Below are positions 13,179-25,321 of a stretch of DNA of 64,000 nucleotides, piece by piece. Source of the stretch: Cyclospora cayetanensis (Eukaryota; Apicomplexa; Conoidasida; Eucoccidiorida; Eimeriidae); NCBI RefSeq assembly GCF_002999335.1, contig NW_020312059.1, forward strand, positions 310,001-374,000. Reading direction: 5' to 3'. The notes under the pieces are model-generated. The model saw only the letters and a list, made by a program, of their open reading frames with translations, was not told where the DNA came from and made no database searches. Position numbers and translations under genes: made by a program. Positions within the stretch are counted from its first letter, which is position 1. Each line of letters begins with the position of its first letter.

Positions 13179-13915
13179 ATTGGCATTGAGGAATTTGCCG
13201 GGAAAGTGTACAGAAAATGAAGCAGAGGTAAAGACACTTCTGAACAAATTCAGGAGACCCCCTGCAAAATGGTCTACTTGGAAGGGTCTCAGGAGCTTCC
13301 AGAAAAGCAAAGAAACAATGCCGGTTACGAAGCCAGTAGGTCAGACGGGGTTGCAGCAGCCTTCTGCTCAGAATCCAGGCACAGGGCAGCTAAGGCATCT
13401 ACAGTTGGAGCTTAAATAACAGGAAACCAATGATAATATAAATAAGAAGAAGTAGCCAACCATATATAGTAAAGTCTGTGGCAATGCAGCAGCCACGATG
13501 AGAAAATACGTGCACAAAGGAGACCCCAGCGTACAGGCGCTTCCAGCAACCCAAGAGGCAGCCAAGTGACACCTTTTTTCCCTTTATAACAAGCAGCTCC
13601 AAATACTTCTAATTGCAAAAAAGACATTAACGCCTTAGGCTACGACTGTGGGGCTGCTCTTTCTGCCGCTTTCGTAGCAGCAGGAGTACCAGCGGTAACA
13701 GGCAGCGTAACGCATGCAGCAGCACCAAGATCGGCTGCTTCACTAGCGGAGCTAAGTGCTCTCTTTTCCAAAAGCCAATTTTCCGTATCGTTTTCGCCGT
13801 ATCCGCCAAACCTCGCAGCTTTTGTCTCTTCCGGTGAGGCAGCGCGAGCTGCAGCAGCGGCAAGAGGAGGCCAGTACTTCAGTGGACACGCACTTTCTCT
13901 TTACGAAGCAGGAAA
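13179..13915. promoter_or_regulatory. Divergent intergenic region between RAD16 and QCR6
   Basis: These 737 bases separate the RAD16 start codon (minus strand) from the QCR6 start codon (plus strand). They must carry both 5' untranslated regions and probably both promoters. No protein-like frame is convincing here. I cannot identify a TATA box or a specific factor site by eye. The part next to QCR6, about 13760-13915, is pyrimidine-rich and then purine-rich and is probably its leader. Confidence 0.45.
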
Positions 13916-14763
13916 ATGTCGTTTCCATACTACACCGAGTTTGGGGTGCACTACCCGAAGTACATTCCCCCCAAAGATCCCAGCGAGCGTCTCGTCGACC
14001 CCAAGAAGAAACTCGCGCCAGCATGCACCACCAAGTGCAGCAGATGGGTCCACGAGTACTCCGTACGTTCATCTCCTGGTGATGGCACTTTTGCACCTGA
14101 TGGTTGCCCCTCACCTGCTGCTGACTGCGCTGTGCTTTGGTGCAGTGTACCCTTGCATTATGTAGGGACGTGTGCTGATTGGGGGCGGGGGTGGAAGGGG
14201 CACAGTACGTGGATCTCTGGTGACATCTCTCTTTAGCGCTGCCTTTTAGCGTCTCTTTCTCTCTTTTGGCCACACCATTCACTTTTGTAGTCTGTTGAGA
14301 TTTTCTTTCTCCTGGCGTTCTGGAAGTCCCCTCTGCGTGTGTTGTTCAAGAGGTTGGCCCTTTGGGTCGACGTGTACAGAGCCCTTACCCCTCGTCGCAT
14401 CCGCTTGTAGAGAAATATATGGAGCTATATTGTTCCTGTAGCGCAGTTGTAGCAGAAGATACCTAAAGGTTTCTCCTGTGCGATCATGCTGCTCGAATCC
14501 TGACATTTGTACTTCGAACGGCTCTTTCAACACATTGCTCTCGCATTTTTTCTCTATATTGCTCCATGTATCTCTTTCATACAGTTTTTTTGAATGCCTT
14601 TTCGTGGGTGTACCCCATCTCCTGGTTTCCTTGCTCTCCTGTGTTGTTTACCCAGGCTTGCTGCGAGCGCCTGAAGGCCCGGACCGATGGGCGGGGAAAC
14701 TGTTCAGGCCAATTTGAAGAGCTTCAAACATGCGTAGATAGATGCGTACGCTACAGTTCGTAA
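13916..14763 (+). CDS. QCR6: Ubiquinol-cytochrome c reductase hinge protein (complex III subunit 6)
   Basis: This is the small acidic hinge subunit of mitochondrial complex III, which sits at the intermembrane-space face near cytochrome c1. Exon 1 is 13916-14062 (49 codons, phase 0) and exon 2 is 14656-14763, giving 84 aa, close to the 70-90 residues of the mature family. The intron of 593 nt has a GTACGT donor and a CCCAG acceptor. The hinge-family pattern is plain: KCSRWVHEY followed by ACCERLKARTDGRGNCSG and LQTCVDRCV. Cysteines C41/C51 and C65/C75 form the two CX9C spacings, with C37 and C79 flanking. The human acidic N-terminal run is missing. There is no cleavable presequence, as expected for a CX9C protein imported by the MIA pathway. 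Its 5' neighbour RAD16 is divergent. Confidence 0.94.
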
Positions 14764-16296
14764 ATACTAGGGGATTAAGTTTTAGTTTTTGGTGTTAGTT
14801 CCTTTAAAAAAAACGATGAATCTACGGCCTTCGTGGTTGGCAGGAGCCTTCAGACCCGGAACTGCCGTGCTTCAATAGCGGGAGTATACATTTCGGTACA
14901 GCCTCATAGAGTGCGAGTCATGTTCACCTGGTGCCAGTGATACACGTAATCTTCAGTGTAGGCTCCTCGGTAAGTGTGTGTGCATGTGCATTGAGTTGAG
15001 ACAAAGCCTACGCTGCCTCCCTGCTCTCCCCATGTGTTGTGATTGTTTTTTCTGCCCATGTTTCAGGTGGCGAAGGACCTTTTTAACTACTTAAAGTGAA
15101 CACTGAGCTATTATAGCCTGCTCTTCCCACCAACTTCCCTCCGCTGGGCCGAACCCCATGAAGCACAGACGACTCCATGCCACTGCTTGTATGAGGGGGA
15201 GGCCCTTGGGAGAGCCGAGCGCGAGGCTTTGCAATTTCACGAGGGCCCTAAAGCATTCGGCTTTTAACTGCTGCTCCCTTTGTGAAGGGCTCCACACACA
15301 GAGTTATGCGTCCCGTGCTCTTAACACACGATCGCGAAGCCTGAACTTCCTTTGAGTAACCACCTCAAGTTACACTTGAAAGTTTTCTGAGATTAGGTCA
15401 CGGTGGCTACTTTACCCGTAAGCCCGAGATCTTCAGGGTCTTTCCCGCGCTGCGGTTGCTTGACGCAAAAAACAAAAGCCCGACCCTTTCGACGGAGGCG
15501 CAACGACCGGGTGTGACTTAGGCGACGGTAGAAGAGCTATATTCTTCATTGCATTTCTGCGCACATATTTATTAAAGAGTGACGTAGCAACTAAATCACG
15601 GCACGGTCTGTTCTCGTAGACCGACTACACCGCTAGTGCGCAATACCCCAAGAATCGAGGCAATGGGGCTACCAAAAAGAGAGAAAGCCAGTTGCTCTAA
15701 TCGAGATAGCAACGGCTAAAGCGTCTACGAATATACTTTCCACTCTACGCCGTCTTTCCCACTACCCGTACTATCTACTGTTGCTCCTTCAAGGCGCAAC
15801 ACTACTGTTCCTCACACCCCACTCATGCACAGATCAACAGCATATTTCAAGAGAGGTGTCGCTCAAAGCAAGAAGAGGCGCGCCTCTGAAAATTAGGGTT
15901 TCTCGCCCACTAAAAGCCAACAGAAGAGTATCACGGGGTTTGAGGGCAAGGGGCTTGAAACGGCAGTTCAGGCAAGGTACTTCACAGCATGCCTAGGAGC
16001 ATCCGGCGTCCTCTAGCAAGGAAAACTGGGGCCTAATAAACGGAAAGGTGTAATCACTTACCCCCACTATGCCCTTTCATTCCCCCGCGACATTCCCAGA
16101 ACACTGAAGTGGGGAAATCCTGTGGCACAGATGCCGTACTAGGGGCCTCGCACAGCCCACTCGTTCAGCGCGTTTCATGTGTTGTAGAGGCCTCTCCCGG
16201 CAAAGATCTATAGATTTTGGCTGCGATGGCCTCCTTACTGGCGCAGGGAGTCTCGCGGGCAACAACCCTGAGACCCTCTCTGCGTGAACGGCCTTC
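14764..16296. other. Intergenic region between convergent QCR6 and reticulon-like genes
   Basis: This holds the two 3' untranslated regions. The open frames are short and show no family resemblance. A short TTAGGG-like word near 15894 is single and not a telomeric array. Nothing else is supportable. Confidence 0.5.
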
Positions 16297-16869
16297 TTAG
16301 AGCTTCTTGCTGCTGTCTTCCATCTTAGGGATGGATTGGACGACCTTGTGAAAGGCCTGGTTTGCCATCTTAATGTACGGCGAGACAAGGGGATAGAGTG
16401 TATCATGGAATAGGGAAGAACAGCTGCAGTAAAAAAACCAACCCCACGTGGATATAAACACAAGGCTGGCGAACGATAAGAAGGAAGACACATAGCTCAG
16501 GGTGAGCAAAGCGCAGCAAACCTTTGCAGTAAAAAACACGTTCTTCCATAGGCATACGTCCCTCCAGAATTCCAGAAACTGGTTGGTCCTGGTGTATAGG
16601 CGCTCCACTGTAGACTGAATTCTAGAGCGGCTGACAATCTCCCAAGGTCCCGCTTCCGTTGGCGCAAGGTGCAGTGCCTTCAACAACATTCCAAGAGCCA
16701 CCGGTGCTAAGCACAGGTAGCAGCAAAGCGAGACCATGCTCTTACCCATGGCGAAGACCAAGAAATAGAACAGGTTAACAGACGCAAACAGGGCAATGGC
16801 ATTCGTCCGCGTTTCTAGACCTAGCCTCCCCGCCACGCTGCAGCTTCCTGCTGTCGGCGGGTTCACCAT
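16297..16869 (-). CDS. Reticulon-like ER membrane-shaping protein
   Basis: A single-exon frame of 190 aa begins with ATG at 16869. Reticulons insert two long hydrophobic hairpins into the cytosolic leaflet of the ER and stabilise tubules. The first hydrophobic stretch spans about residues 22-63 and the second about 108-146. The second contains LSYVSSFLSFASLVFIS, which has the spacing and flavour of the conserved reticulon LSY-x-gS-x-l-s-f-x-tL segment. It is followed by the amphipathic LYPLVSPYIKMANQAF, comparable to the lYeKY...iD region. A polar loop with WRDVCLWKN lies between the hairpins, as in reticulon domains of about 200 residues. The tail ends in KKL and is not a clean KKXX signal. 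It is convergent with QCR6. ARL6IP1-like proteins share the same topology and are the main alternative. Confidence 0.72.
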   Translation of the reverse strand: MVNPPTAGSCSVAGRLGLETRTNAIALFASVNLFYFLVFAMGKSMVSLCCYLCLAPVALGMLLKALHLAPTEAGPWEIVSRSRIQSTVERLYTRTNQFLEFWRDVCLWKNVFFTAKVCCALLTLSYVSSFLSFASLVFISTWGWFFYCSCSSLFHDTLYPLVSPYIKMANQAFHKVVQSIPKMEDSSKKL

Positions 16870-18119
16870 TGTTGACTGAAAGGACTAGAGGACTGGGCTT
16901 TAGGCCCGGCGGAAAGACAGAACGTTGCTACGGTGCCTGACACCGAATTTGGGAGACGAAGATAAAATAGGCAAGTCTGGCCTCAGCACAGAGGACTACC
17001 ACCCGCCTACCCCAGAGCAAGGAATTTTGTGCCAATTATATTATCCGCAGAACAACCACCTTGCATAAATGAGAAGGCAAATACGAGGCGCCCCACGCAC
17101 AGATGCACGCCAGGGAACGCACAAGTGCTAGTGGAGGAAAGGAGGTCTGAACTGTCTGCTTTTTGGTCAGTTTAGCATGTAGACATCATGAAAACACTGA
17201 ATGTACGAAACTTTCGTGCTTGCTGCTTCCTTACCGAACCCATTCGCTTCCCACAACGCATACAGCACCAGAGAGGAGCGCGAGGCGTGCTGCTCTTTAA
17301 CAGGGGGCCCTACCCACCACGCAGGTTTGTGCGTGTCTCCGCCCTGGAATTGAAGAATTGCATCTTATTTAGTAGAATATATATACATGCACTGACATAA
17401 AAATAAGGAGGTGTTATCAGTGCTTCTTGCTAACAGAAGTTTGTCAAACAATACTGAACTCAGCAGGTTGTTCTACTTCTGCCACCACTTCACTCAGGCT
17501 TGCGATCTGAAAGCACCAGTGTACACTTACATAGCTAAATATACGAGAGAAAGCCGTTCACATCTTTAGCCGATCGTCCAGAGGACGGCACTGCAGCTCC
17601 TGCATATAGGTGTAGCTGACCAAGCTACTCTTCAGCAGTTCCTATTGTGCCGGTATTTGTAGCGGGTTAAACTACACTTCGACACATGCTGCTACACCAG
17701 TTAGGTCTAGCTAAGAATCGACAATGAACAAACGACATGCCGTGGCCCCATATCTTACATATTGCAGGGCAGCGCTAGCTCAAATATAGAAAGACGGAAT
17801 GTCGTGTGCGTGTGCGGTAGCGGGCTAAGATACACCTGGGCACTTACCTCCACAATAACCATATTAGCTAGGAATTAAAAGGTATTGACCAATCAGGGTG
17901 TGTGTTTGCCCATCTCGATTGTTGCACAGCTTTATTCGCTCGATACACAATGCAATGCAGTGTGCGGCTCTATGGTGCTGTATCTCAGCTCTTCTTGTGA
18001 TGCTCCATCTGCCATTGTGGGCGGACATTTAACTCCAGACTTAATACAAGGTTAACAAAAATATATTGTACGCCACTCAAAAGAACACCTTAGTGTCTCC
18101 ACCGCACGTCTTCGAATTT

Positions 18120-18390
18120 TCAACACCAAGGGATTGTGGGACAGCTAGGGTGCGCGTAGATGTGCACACCCTCCGCGTACTCCGACCATTCAGAGCTGCT
18201 TGCACACAGCGCACATACACATACATACACACACATACACATACATACACACTTACACACACACTTACACACACACTTACACACACACACACACACACAC
18301 ACACACCATTCGGTACACATGCACACAGGCTTACGTTTAACGGGCCAAAGCTAAGACTACTTTGCAATAAAAGAGATTTACGAACAGACG
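18120..18390 (+). repeat. Diverged dispersed repeat copy containing a CA microsatellite
   Basis: This stretch shares ordered words with 4170-4330. Both have a TGCGCGTAGA...CACCCT block, then TTCAGAGCT, then a TG(T/C)ACACAG block, then TGCAATAAA, then a TACGAA(T/C)AGAC block. In this copy a (CA)n array of roughly 90 bases sits in the middle. The shared order suggests two decayed copies of one element, although each block is short. Confidence 0.35.
18215..18307 (+). repeat. (CA)n / ACACAT microsatellite
   Basis: Alternating ACATAC and ACAC units grade into a pure CA run before 18307. The open frames across it read as repeated Thr-His or Cys-Val and are artefacts of the repeat. Confidence 0.9.
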
Positions 18391-20649
18391 CCTTAAGTAT
18401 TCAATTTGGAACCAATTCTTAGTTAGATACAACCAGTGCAGTAAGAAATGCTGGATTGCAACTAAGCCGCTACATCTTCGCCCCTGCTATCATTTCAAAA
18501 CAGACGACTTCATGTTCTCTACATGTGCTTCTAGACAAACTCCGGGCAGAAAATCGAATAAATTTCCCTCTGTCCGAAACTCCCCAAGCAAGTGGAAACT
18601 CTAAAACAGTGCAGCAGACAGAAGCATATGTTCGCACCAACCGCTCGCGTGAAATTGACAGGAAGAATGACACATACTGACCAAACATGGACGAGGGAAC
18701 ACACCAACATGACTCTGTCGGGGTGAGGTCTCGCTATCATCGGAGCGCTGAAATGTGTTAGCCTCCTGCGGCGAGGAAACACAAGACAAGTAGGATATTT
18801 GAAGGATTTCATGAAGTAAGTAGGCTTAACAGTGCATCCGCGCCTCATAGAGCAATTTCTGCAAGCCAGTACTACCAAGGCGTGCAGCGCAATAGATTCC
18901 CAGCCCCAATACAGAAGAATATGAAGACGATATCCAATAGAGCCTTCGCAAAAAGGTTGGTGTAGAAAACGTTTTAAGAGTAATAGCCAGGAACTACAAA
19001 GCGATACAACTATATGGAGGTAACTCTTTCAGGTAGAGCATATATTGGGGGACTACATTCACCAAGAATCGCGAAGAATACTGTACATGGCTACTAGCGC
19101 CGTAAAGCGAATTCTCCCGCGTCCGAATAGGCCTTCGATTGCTCCTCCGTCAACCAATGAAGCTGAAGTACCCCATCCCATTTCTTTAGAACCTCACGTA
19201 TGCCAGTGTTCTTTCTGCTGAATAGTCCTTAAATCCAGTAGCGCCACAATTACCTGTGAAGCTTTCGCCTTCAACGGGTCACTTGCCTACACGGCAAAGT
19301 CTGCGAAGTATTTTTGGAGCTTTAAACGCTCTTACGAGTTAATGCTGATAATTCTGACAGCTTCAACATTTAGGGCAGGGCAACTGATAGGATGAGAAAG
19401 CACATCGGGTCGTGAGGGCACCGAAAATATTACTACCACATAAATGAAACTTTCCTCGTCTACTAAGCTTCTGATGCAGCTCGCAAAGCCTGCCAATCCA
19501 CCAAGACAAAATCTCCTGGCTTGGAACACAGAACCCACCGCCGCTTACCATCATGTCGTGCTTGTCTCTCTTAAGTTTTGCGTATGCATTCTTGTCAATC
19601 AGCCAGCATTTTTATCAATCCCTCTGTCGCGAAGGGTGCCTGCATATTTTGGGCCACCAGGGTCAGGCTTGGTCGGAAAGGATCGTAGACTAGAGAAGTA
19701 AGTGAACAGCATGTAAGCGAGTACAGTTTTGTATTTTACACCCAGTCCGGAAGAAAGAGAGAAACTCAATCCAACCGATTAGCTTTGTGCGAGCACGAAA
19801 TTTCAGCCACTACAGAAGCGTGCAGCCCACGTACTTTGCCTTTCCTGCTGCCTAAGGGTGATTTGCAGTGGTCATGTTTGAGTCATTGTGCAGGCCCGTC
19901 ACAAGGTACGTCAGGACACAATGAAGAATATCGGATTCCCACCCAAAATAAGAATCCTAGGGAATTACTAGATACCTCAGACGCGAGTCAGGAATAATTG
20001 AGTAACTTGCTATGCCGTTATGGAGCTGAAGCAAGGGGTAACATGAGCATCTTTGCTGAGACCTTCAACCATGACAGAGAGGCTATCCTGCTCCTTGACT
20101 TCCGGCAGTCCAACAATAACTTCCACGATCACATCAGTGCAAGCCCGTTACTGAGCGTGATACATCGTTACTGCCCGGGTCAGAAGAGAATTACGTGGCG
20201 TCAGCCGCTGACACTATGGGCATGGAACTGCCTATCCCCCTGCCACAACAGGCATCCCAGGTCATCAGAAGGACCGTGATATTTTTCTTACTGTATTTTA
20301 AGTTTCTTAATAGCCCTAAAAAACATGGGCAGGTAATTTGTGCAGAACAGCACTGCGTAGTGATTTGATGCACGCGGCGTAGTCTCCGCTTCTTTTGGGC
20401 CACAGGAGGTAATCCTCAAGGTGTTAGCGCTTCATCCAGTTGCCATTCTGGGTTTGCGGCAAGAGTATATGATGCGAGGAAATCAAAATCACAAGGCTCA
20501 CGCAATTTTGATAGCAATTGTGAATCCCTACATATAGAGCAGCTGTGCCGCACCGTAGTGAGTTAGTATGCAGTCACGCGAGCATGTCGGTCGCCAGCGT
20601 TGGTCATGTTTGTCAGAATACTTTGCTGTAGAGTAGTACTGCAGGTAGC

Positions 20650-21050
20650 AGTCAAGCCAGCGAACAACTTTCGGATAACCGGAGTCCTGAAAGCAATTGA
20701 CAGAAAAAGACTGTTGGCCGGTCTGGACAGGGAAATGATATCCATATGACTAGTGCCGGCATTTTGCTCCCTCCCCACCACACCGCATTGAGTTTACTTT
20801 CCAGCCCTGGATACCGCTGCTCGGATTCGGTGAAGCGATGAGAATAACAAGCAATAATTTGGCATTTGGAGACTCTGTATCCTGCGGAGAGAAAATAGCA
20901 CCCACCGCTACGTCGCTGGTATCGGTTGATAAACAGAGCTGACGTTCCTGCTTGGGCGGAAAGACTACCGGAGAAGTCGAAAGGCGGCAAAGAATATTCC
21001 TGGCTGCGGGATCAGCCTCCTCTGTCCCACTCGAAGATTGCGCTTCCAAG
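20650..21050 (-). mobile_element. Degenerate Ty3/gypsy reverse transcriptase-RNase H fragment
   Basis: The minus-strand frame around 21000-20880 reads STSPVVFPP...LCLSTDTSDVAVGAIFSPQD. This matches the junction of Ty3/gypsy reverse transcriptase and RNase H, where the pattern is tSaPVL..P, then l-e-TDASdvgiGAvLsQ. The RNase H homology then continues in another frame around 20840 as FTESEQRYPGLESKLNAV, corresponding to the fs-x-aE-x-nY-x-x-x-E-k-E-l-lAVV segment. The jump between frames means at least one frameshift. No intact polymerase domain survives, so this is a fossil. Confidence 0.6.
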
Positions 21051-22396
21051 TATCTCCGTCAATGTAGCACGGATAAGACCAACTCCACTTATCAATTTCC
21101 TATAATATGAATAAAGCTTATAGTACTTTTGACCCCAGGGACCCTCGGTTACTTAGAAGCAAAGGCCATCTTTTGGTGGCTCCGACTTTTGTTGAAGCTG
21201 GTTCAGTCTTTGCAGCGGAAACATCGAATCCCAGAAACACAGTAGCTATCATGAAAAACCGACACGTTTGTGCCTGTATATACAATGCACGTCATGCAAC
21301 AGCTGGAGCGCATGCCGTAGGGACTTCTGAACATTTGGGCTCAGTAGGTGTTCCATCTGAGCAGCCATCTGTCGCTTCTTAAAAGGCTCTTTCACACTCT
21401 GTTTTTGCCCTTGCAGTTCAGCTGGAGTATTAGAAAGTTTAGCGGCATGCAGCTATACGCGAGCTTGCAAGTGAAAACGTGGAACACTATTTCGTGCCCG
21501 TAATCAGAAAACATAAGGTTTTTCAGAAATGATAGGATTAATCGAATAAGCTGTCCACTAAACTGTTGAACCATGTAGTATTTTGACTAGTTCGTCGACA
21601 TGAAACATGGCAAAACTCTGTTTAACACTAATTGTGCTCAGCAATTCAATGTTGAAGCACGTGCACCGCCTCGAGTCTCCCCTGTCAGCACGAACGCCGA
21701 GTTATGCCTTCAGGCGTTGACCGATTTCTCCACTTTGTCTACTTCACAGTACTATCCGCCCACGGCTCAATCTCGTTTGCATGCTGTGTAGGCTTTCAAT
21801 ACACCGGAACAAAGCTTGGGGTCGCCCTAATGGCTAGCAATGTAGTGCATTGGACACCCAGCAGGAGGCCAGCCTGCTGGCAGCTTGTCATACTCTGGCA
21901 GATCCGCCTACAAAGTCCCAATGATAGCTGATCATTCCTGTTGTTATTTGGCTGAGGCTCCAGGCGAATAACAACAAGAAAACAGTGGTGGAGCCACTAT
22001 GATGGGGGGCATGATCAACAAAGTGTCCCCTCCTAATTCTCTGCTGATCCGCAGGAAAGGAGACGCAGCCCCATTTTGTCGAGGTAGAGACTCCACCCCG
22101 CACACTATTGATAAATGACATTTCTTGAGAAGTCTACAATCAACGTCCTCCTACTCCTTTTCCGCACAGTGAGCTTTACAGTGATAGGCTAACGTGCCCT
22201 TTGACTGGGTCACACATGCCACACCTAGGATTACGTCCTAGGGCACAAAACTGATACAGAAAACACGGACCACGAGGATTCAAGTTTGGTCCAGAGTGGC
22301 ATGAGGCTGCCGTATCCTTGCCATCCGTACGATTAGCCTGTCGTGAGCAAACCTGAGTTTTAGGGACTGCTTCGACGAGTGAACAGGCAAATAGCG

Positions 22397-22651
22397 CTAC
22401 TGTTCCGTCTCCTCAGCTAGCAGATTCAGTTCACCCTCAGTGTTTAGAAATGCTCGCACTTCCTGATTGTTAAAATTGACTTGCAACAATGCAGAGGTGA
22501 CAGATGGTAAGTTCTTGAGTGTGACTCTATCTTCCGTGGCCGGTTTCAGTGCGCCACTGCCTGTGTGAGGGCTTTCGGTCTCCCTGATGCGCGTTATGTG
22601 CTCGTGCACCTTGCTTCCGCTTGGCCCAGTATCTCCAGGCTCATCGCACAC
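22397..22651 (-). mobile_element. Possible degenerate retropepsin fragment of the same element
   Basis: The frame ends with LLQVNFNNQEVRAFLNTEGELNLLAEE. It resembles the retroviral-type protease segment (l-x-V-n-g-x-e-v-x-a-L-iDTGs-x-l-n-l), but the catalytic DTG has become NTEG. It lies upstream, in minus-strand order, of the RNase H fragment at about 20.9 kb, as protease precedes polymerase in gypsy elements. The match is short and the call is tentative. Confidence 0.35.
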
Positions 22652-25321
22652 GCGTGAAGCTCTGAATAATTTGATCCTGGTTCCTTAATAAATGCAAGTG
22701 CGCCGTTGGGGAGCTGTCTGAGGCTGCTTAAGAGAACGGGCTCCCCCTGGCAATTTTTTCGTTCACTTCAGGAGGTAGGCTAAAAGCGATTAACAAAGCC
22801 GTCAGGTTCCACAGGATTGTCTGCTCTCATTTGCTCCTAAAACCTCAAGTGGTTCAGAAGTTGCGAAAGTTTCAGTGGTCTGTTGTTCAAGCGCTGAGTC
22901 ATCGCCCACCCTGCGACAGCCTAATATGACACTTCCGGTAAATCCGAAATAAACAACTGATGAAGCAGCCGTTCGTCTATGTTTTGACTGTTGATAGCGA
23001 AAGCTTCGTGCTCCTCAAAATGCTGATAAGATGACAAATTTTCCTGCACATTCTCTGAAAATTCTCTCAGGGCTTGCTGCTAAGCTGACCGTGGCATATA
23101 CCGATAAGCCAGGGCGTTCCTGAAGGCTTGACCTGTGGTAATTCTGACAAGCAAAAGCGTTTTCAGCATGCAAGTAGCCACAATTAAACTTACTTCTCCC
23201 TCCAAATTGCATTACGCAAGGAGTACTCGTTTTTCCCCATCTCGGTGCACAAAATGAGGCACATCTCCAACAGGCCGATGAAAGCTTTGAGTTCTTGCCA
23301 GTTCATATGGCTCTCTTACTTGTCCTGTCGTCATAACCTCATCAACGAGTCATTAACATCCTATCGGCTGCCCAATATTGCCATTCCGCCAGCCGTGGAC
23401 CTTCTAAGTCTACATAAGCTCAAAGGCCTGCCTCAGTCGCCTCAACAGGAGCTGCACCACCTTTGATTTTTGTCGTCAAAGGGTTTTGTTTTACTCTGTT
23501 GCCAAAACATAGCAGAGTAATGGATTCTTAATCAACTTTATGGAAACAAGACAGCAATTATAAGAAACTTTAATATAGGCCGCTGTCCACAAGCAGTGGA
23601 TAGAGCTGGAAACAGCTGCATCGAACAATGTGGCACTCCCAGGGCTCCGACATCAGGAGACTGGAACAGCTCGGGTGAGCTTGCTTCACTATTCCACCAC
23701 TCCGATCACCCGCTGCTAGGTACAATTTGTATCTATCGCATATGTTCAGAACGTCGATTCTTATCGTATTGAGCCAGGGATAGTGTGGAATAAAGAGGAT
23801 GTACGAAAGCCAGCACCAAAGTCAATTACAATTTCTAACAATATACTGGCATCGTAAACGTGTTCAGAATTGCCTACCTCTCTAAATAGCATAGATTATT
23901 TGGTCTAGTTGTTCGTGTGTCCTATTCGCTGCCAAGTCAAATTAGCCCAATCCAGTGAGAATAAAGACTACGCTCCTATGCAGCAGCTGCCACTCTGCAA
24001 CTGCATATGAATGGTTGGAGCGTTTTGAGGGTGTCCCAAGCTGGACCCCAAGTATACCTTCCCCTTTCTGCCGGAACTGTGCCGTGTGAGGGCCAGAAGA
24101 GGAGAAGACTATTGATCACGCAGTTCAGAACATTCTATTAGGTTTCAACTCAGCTTATGGCAAACTGTCTCCCAATGGTGGTCTGAGGTGTACCGCTATA
24201 GACGCTCTCGACCCTGAAGTCGTCTTCCCTCTTATGATTCTTCGATTTCCCTAGGCTGGCGGTTCGGGTAGTCTGCAAATGGCAAAGAATTCGTAGTAAA
24301 GGACCTGGTGGCGCACCTGTCCACCGTGCACGGCAGTACTCGTGCAGAAACACAACCTACTAATCCACAAGAAGAGCCGAAGAAAAATAGCCATGATGAA
24401 TGCGCGCATCGGCAAAATTCAAAGCTTCATATACAGCACAACTATATAAGGATATGCGGAACCTTTAAGTTGTACGGATCTCGCTATTTGGGAGTTCCAG
24501 TCGTGCTGGGGAATACTGCCTCCCCCCAGCCACCAGGCGGGCCCCGATGGAAAACCACCAGGGACCTAAATACAGGCCGCAAAGGGTGTAGCGTATGCTC
24601 AATGAGGATAAAAACAGCGAAATGCCAATCATTTGAGATAATATGGGGCATACAACTAGAGAGACATGCTAAGGTGGCGCCGCCAAGGTGCCCCCGGTAC
24701 TGCTACCCCCTTGCGGTATGCGTCAGTACCCTGCAAGGCCCCTTTGGGTCTGAGGGAGTTAACAGCTCTGTTAATCTATTCTGTGACAATGCAAAGATAT
24801 TAAAGCTTCATCCACTTATGACTTGGGCGATTAACGACCAAAACTGGCACGCTCACTCCTTACCACAAGGCAACACCACCCGCCTGATGTCTGTTCAGCT
24901 TCTGGGCCCTTTTTACCCGTCTTGTATCCGACCCACATTAATTCCGTATTCTTCATGCTATTAGCTCTCTCTGATGTTCATCCCTTGGTGCGGTGGGGTG
25001 GCGAGCCGTAAGCCCTTTATGCTGTTCCTCCCCGTAGGCGACCCGTGTTCGTCCATGATGTCATTGCTCCTGATTGGACATCCCCTTTGCATGATTCCGT
25101 AGGAGTGAGAAGGTGAAATCGTTATGTGTTTTCTCTCTACATGTTGTGGATGCGCTACCTAAGGCCAGTAGCCCAGTAGTGGCAGCAAGAGCAACAGCTG
25201 CAGCTTTATTCTCAGGAGCAGCAACTGAGGGCTCGCATGCGTGGAAGTGCTCCAGTGCTCTGTTTTCTTTCCACATGAGAGAGAGCACGCCTGTGCCTTT
25301 ACTGCCTTACTGCGTGTCCTT

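Larger units (their letters stand above)
16870..25321. other. Gene desert with retroelement relics
   Basis: These 8.5 kb contain no intact gene that I recognise. Minus-strand fragments in the order expected for a Ty3/gypsy element lie at about 22.4 kb (protease-like) and 20.75-21.05 kb (RNase H-like), and both are broken. The interval also holds a CA microsatellite at about 18215-18307. A plus-strand open frame at 24308-24964 (218 codons, no ATG at its head) has no recognisable domain and may be chance. No LTR pair could be identified by eye. Confidence 0.55.

Noticed and set aside
15885..15905. Telomere-like TTAGGG word
   Set aside because: Single occurrence without tandem copies.
18066..18422. 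Thr-His repeat protein
   Set aside because: Translation of a CA microsatellite with no start context or conserved flanks.
24308..24964. 218-codon plus-strand frame in the gene desert
   Set aside because: No ATG at its head, no domain and no neighbouring exon; one or two such frames are expected by chance in a window this size.
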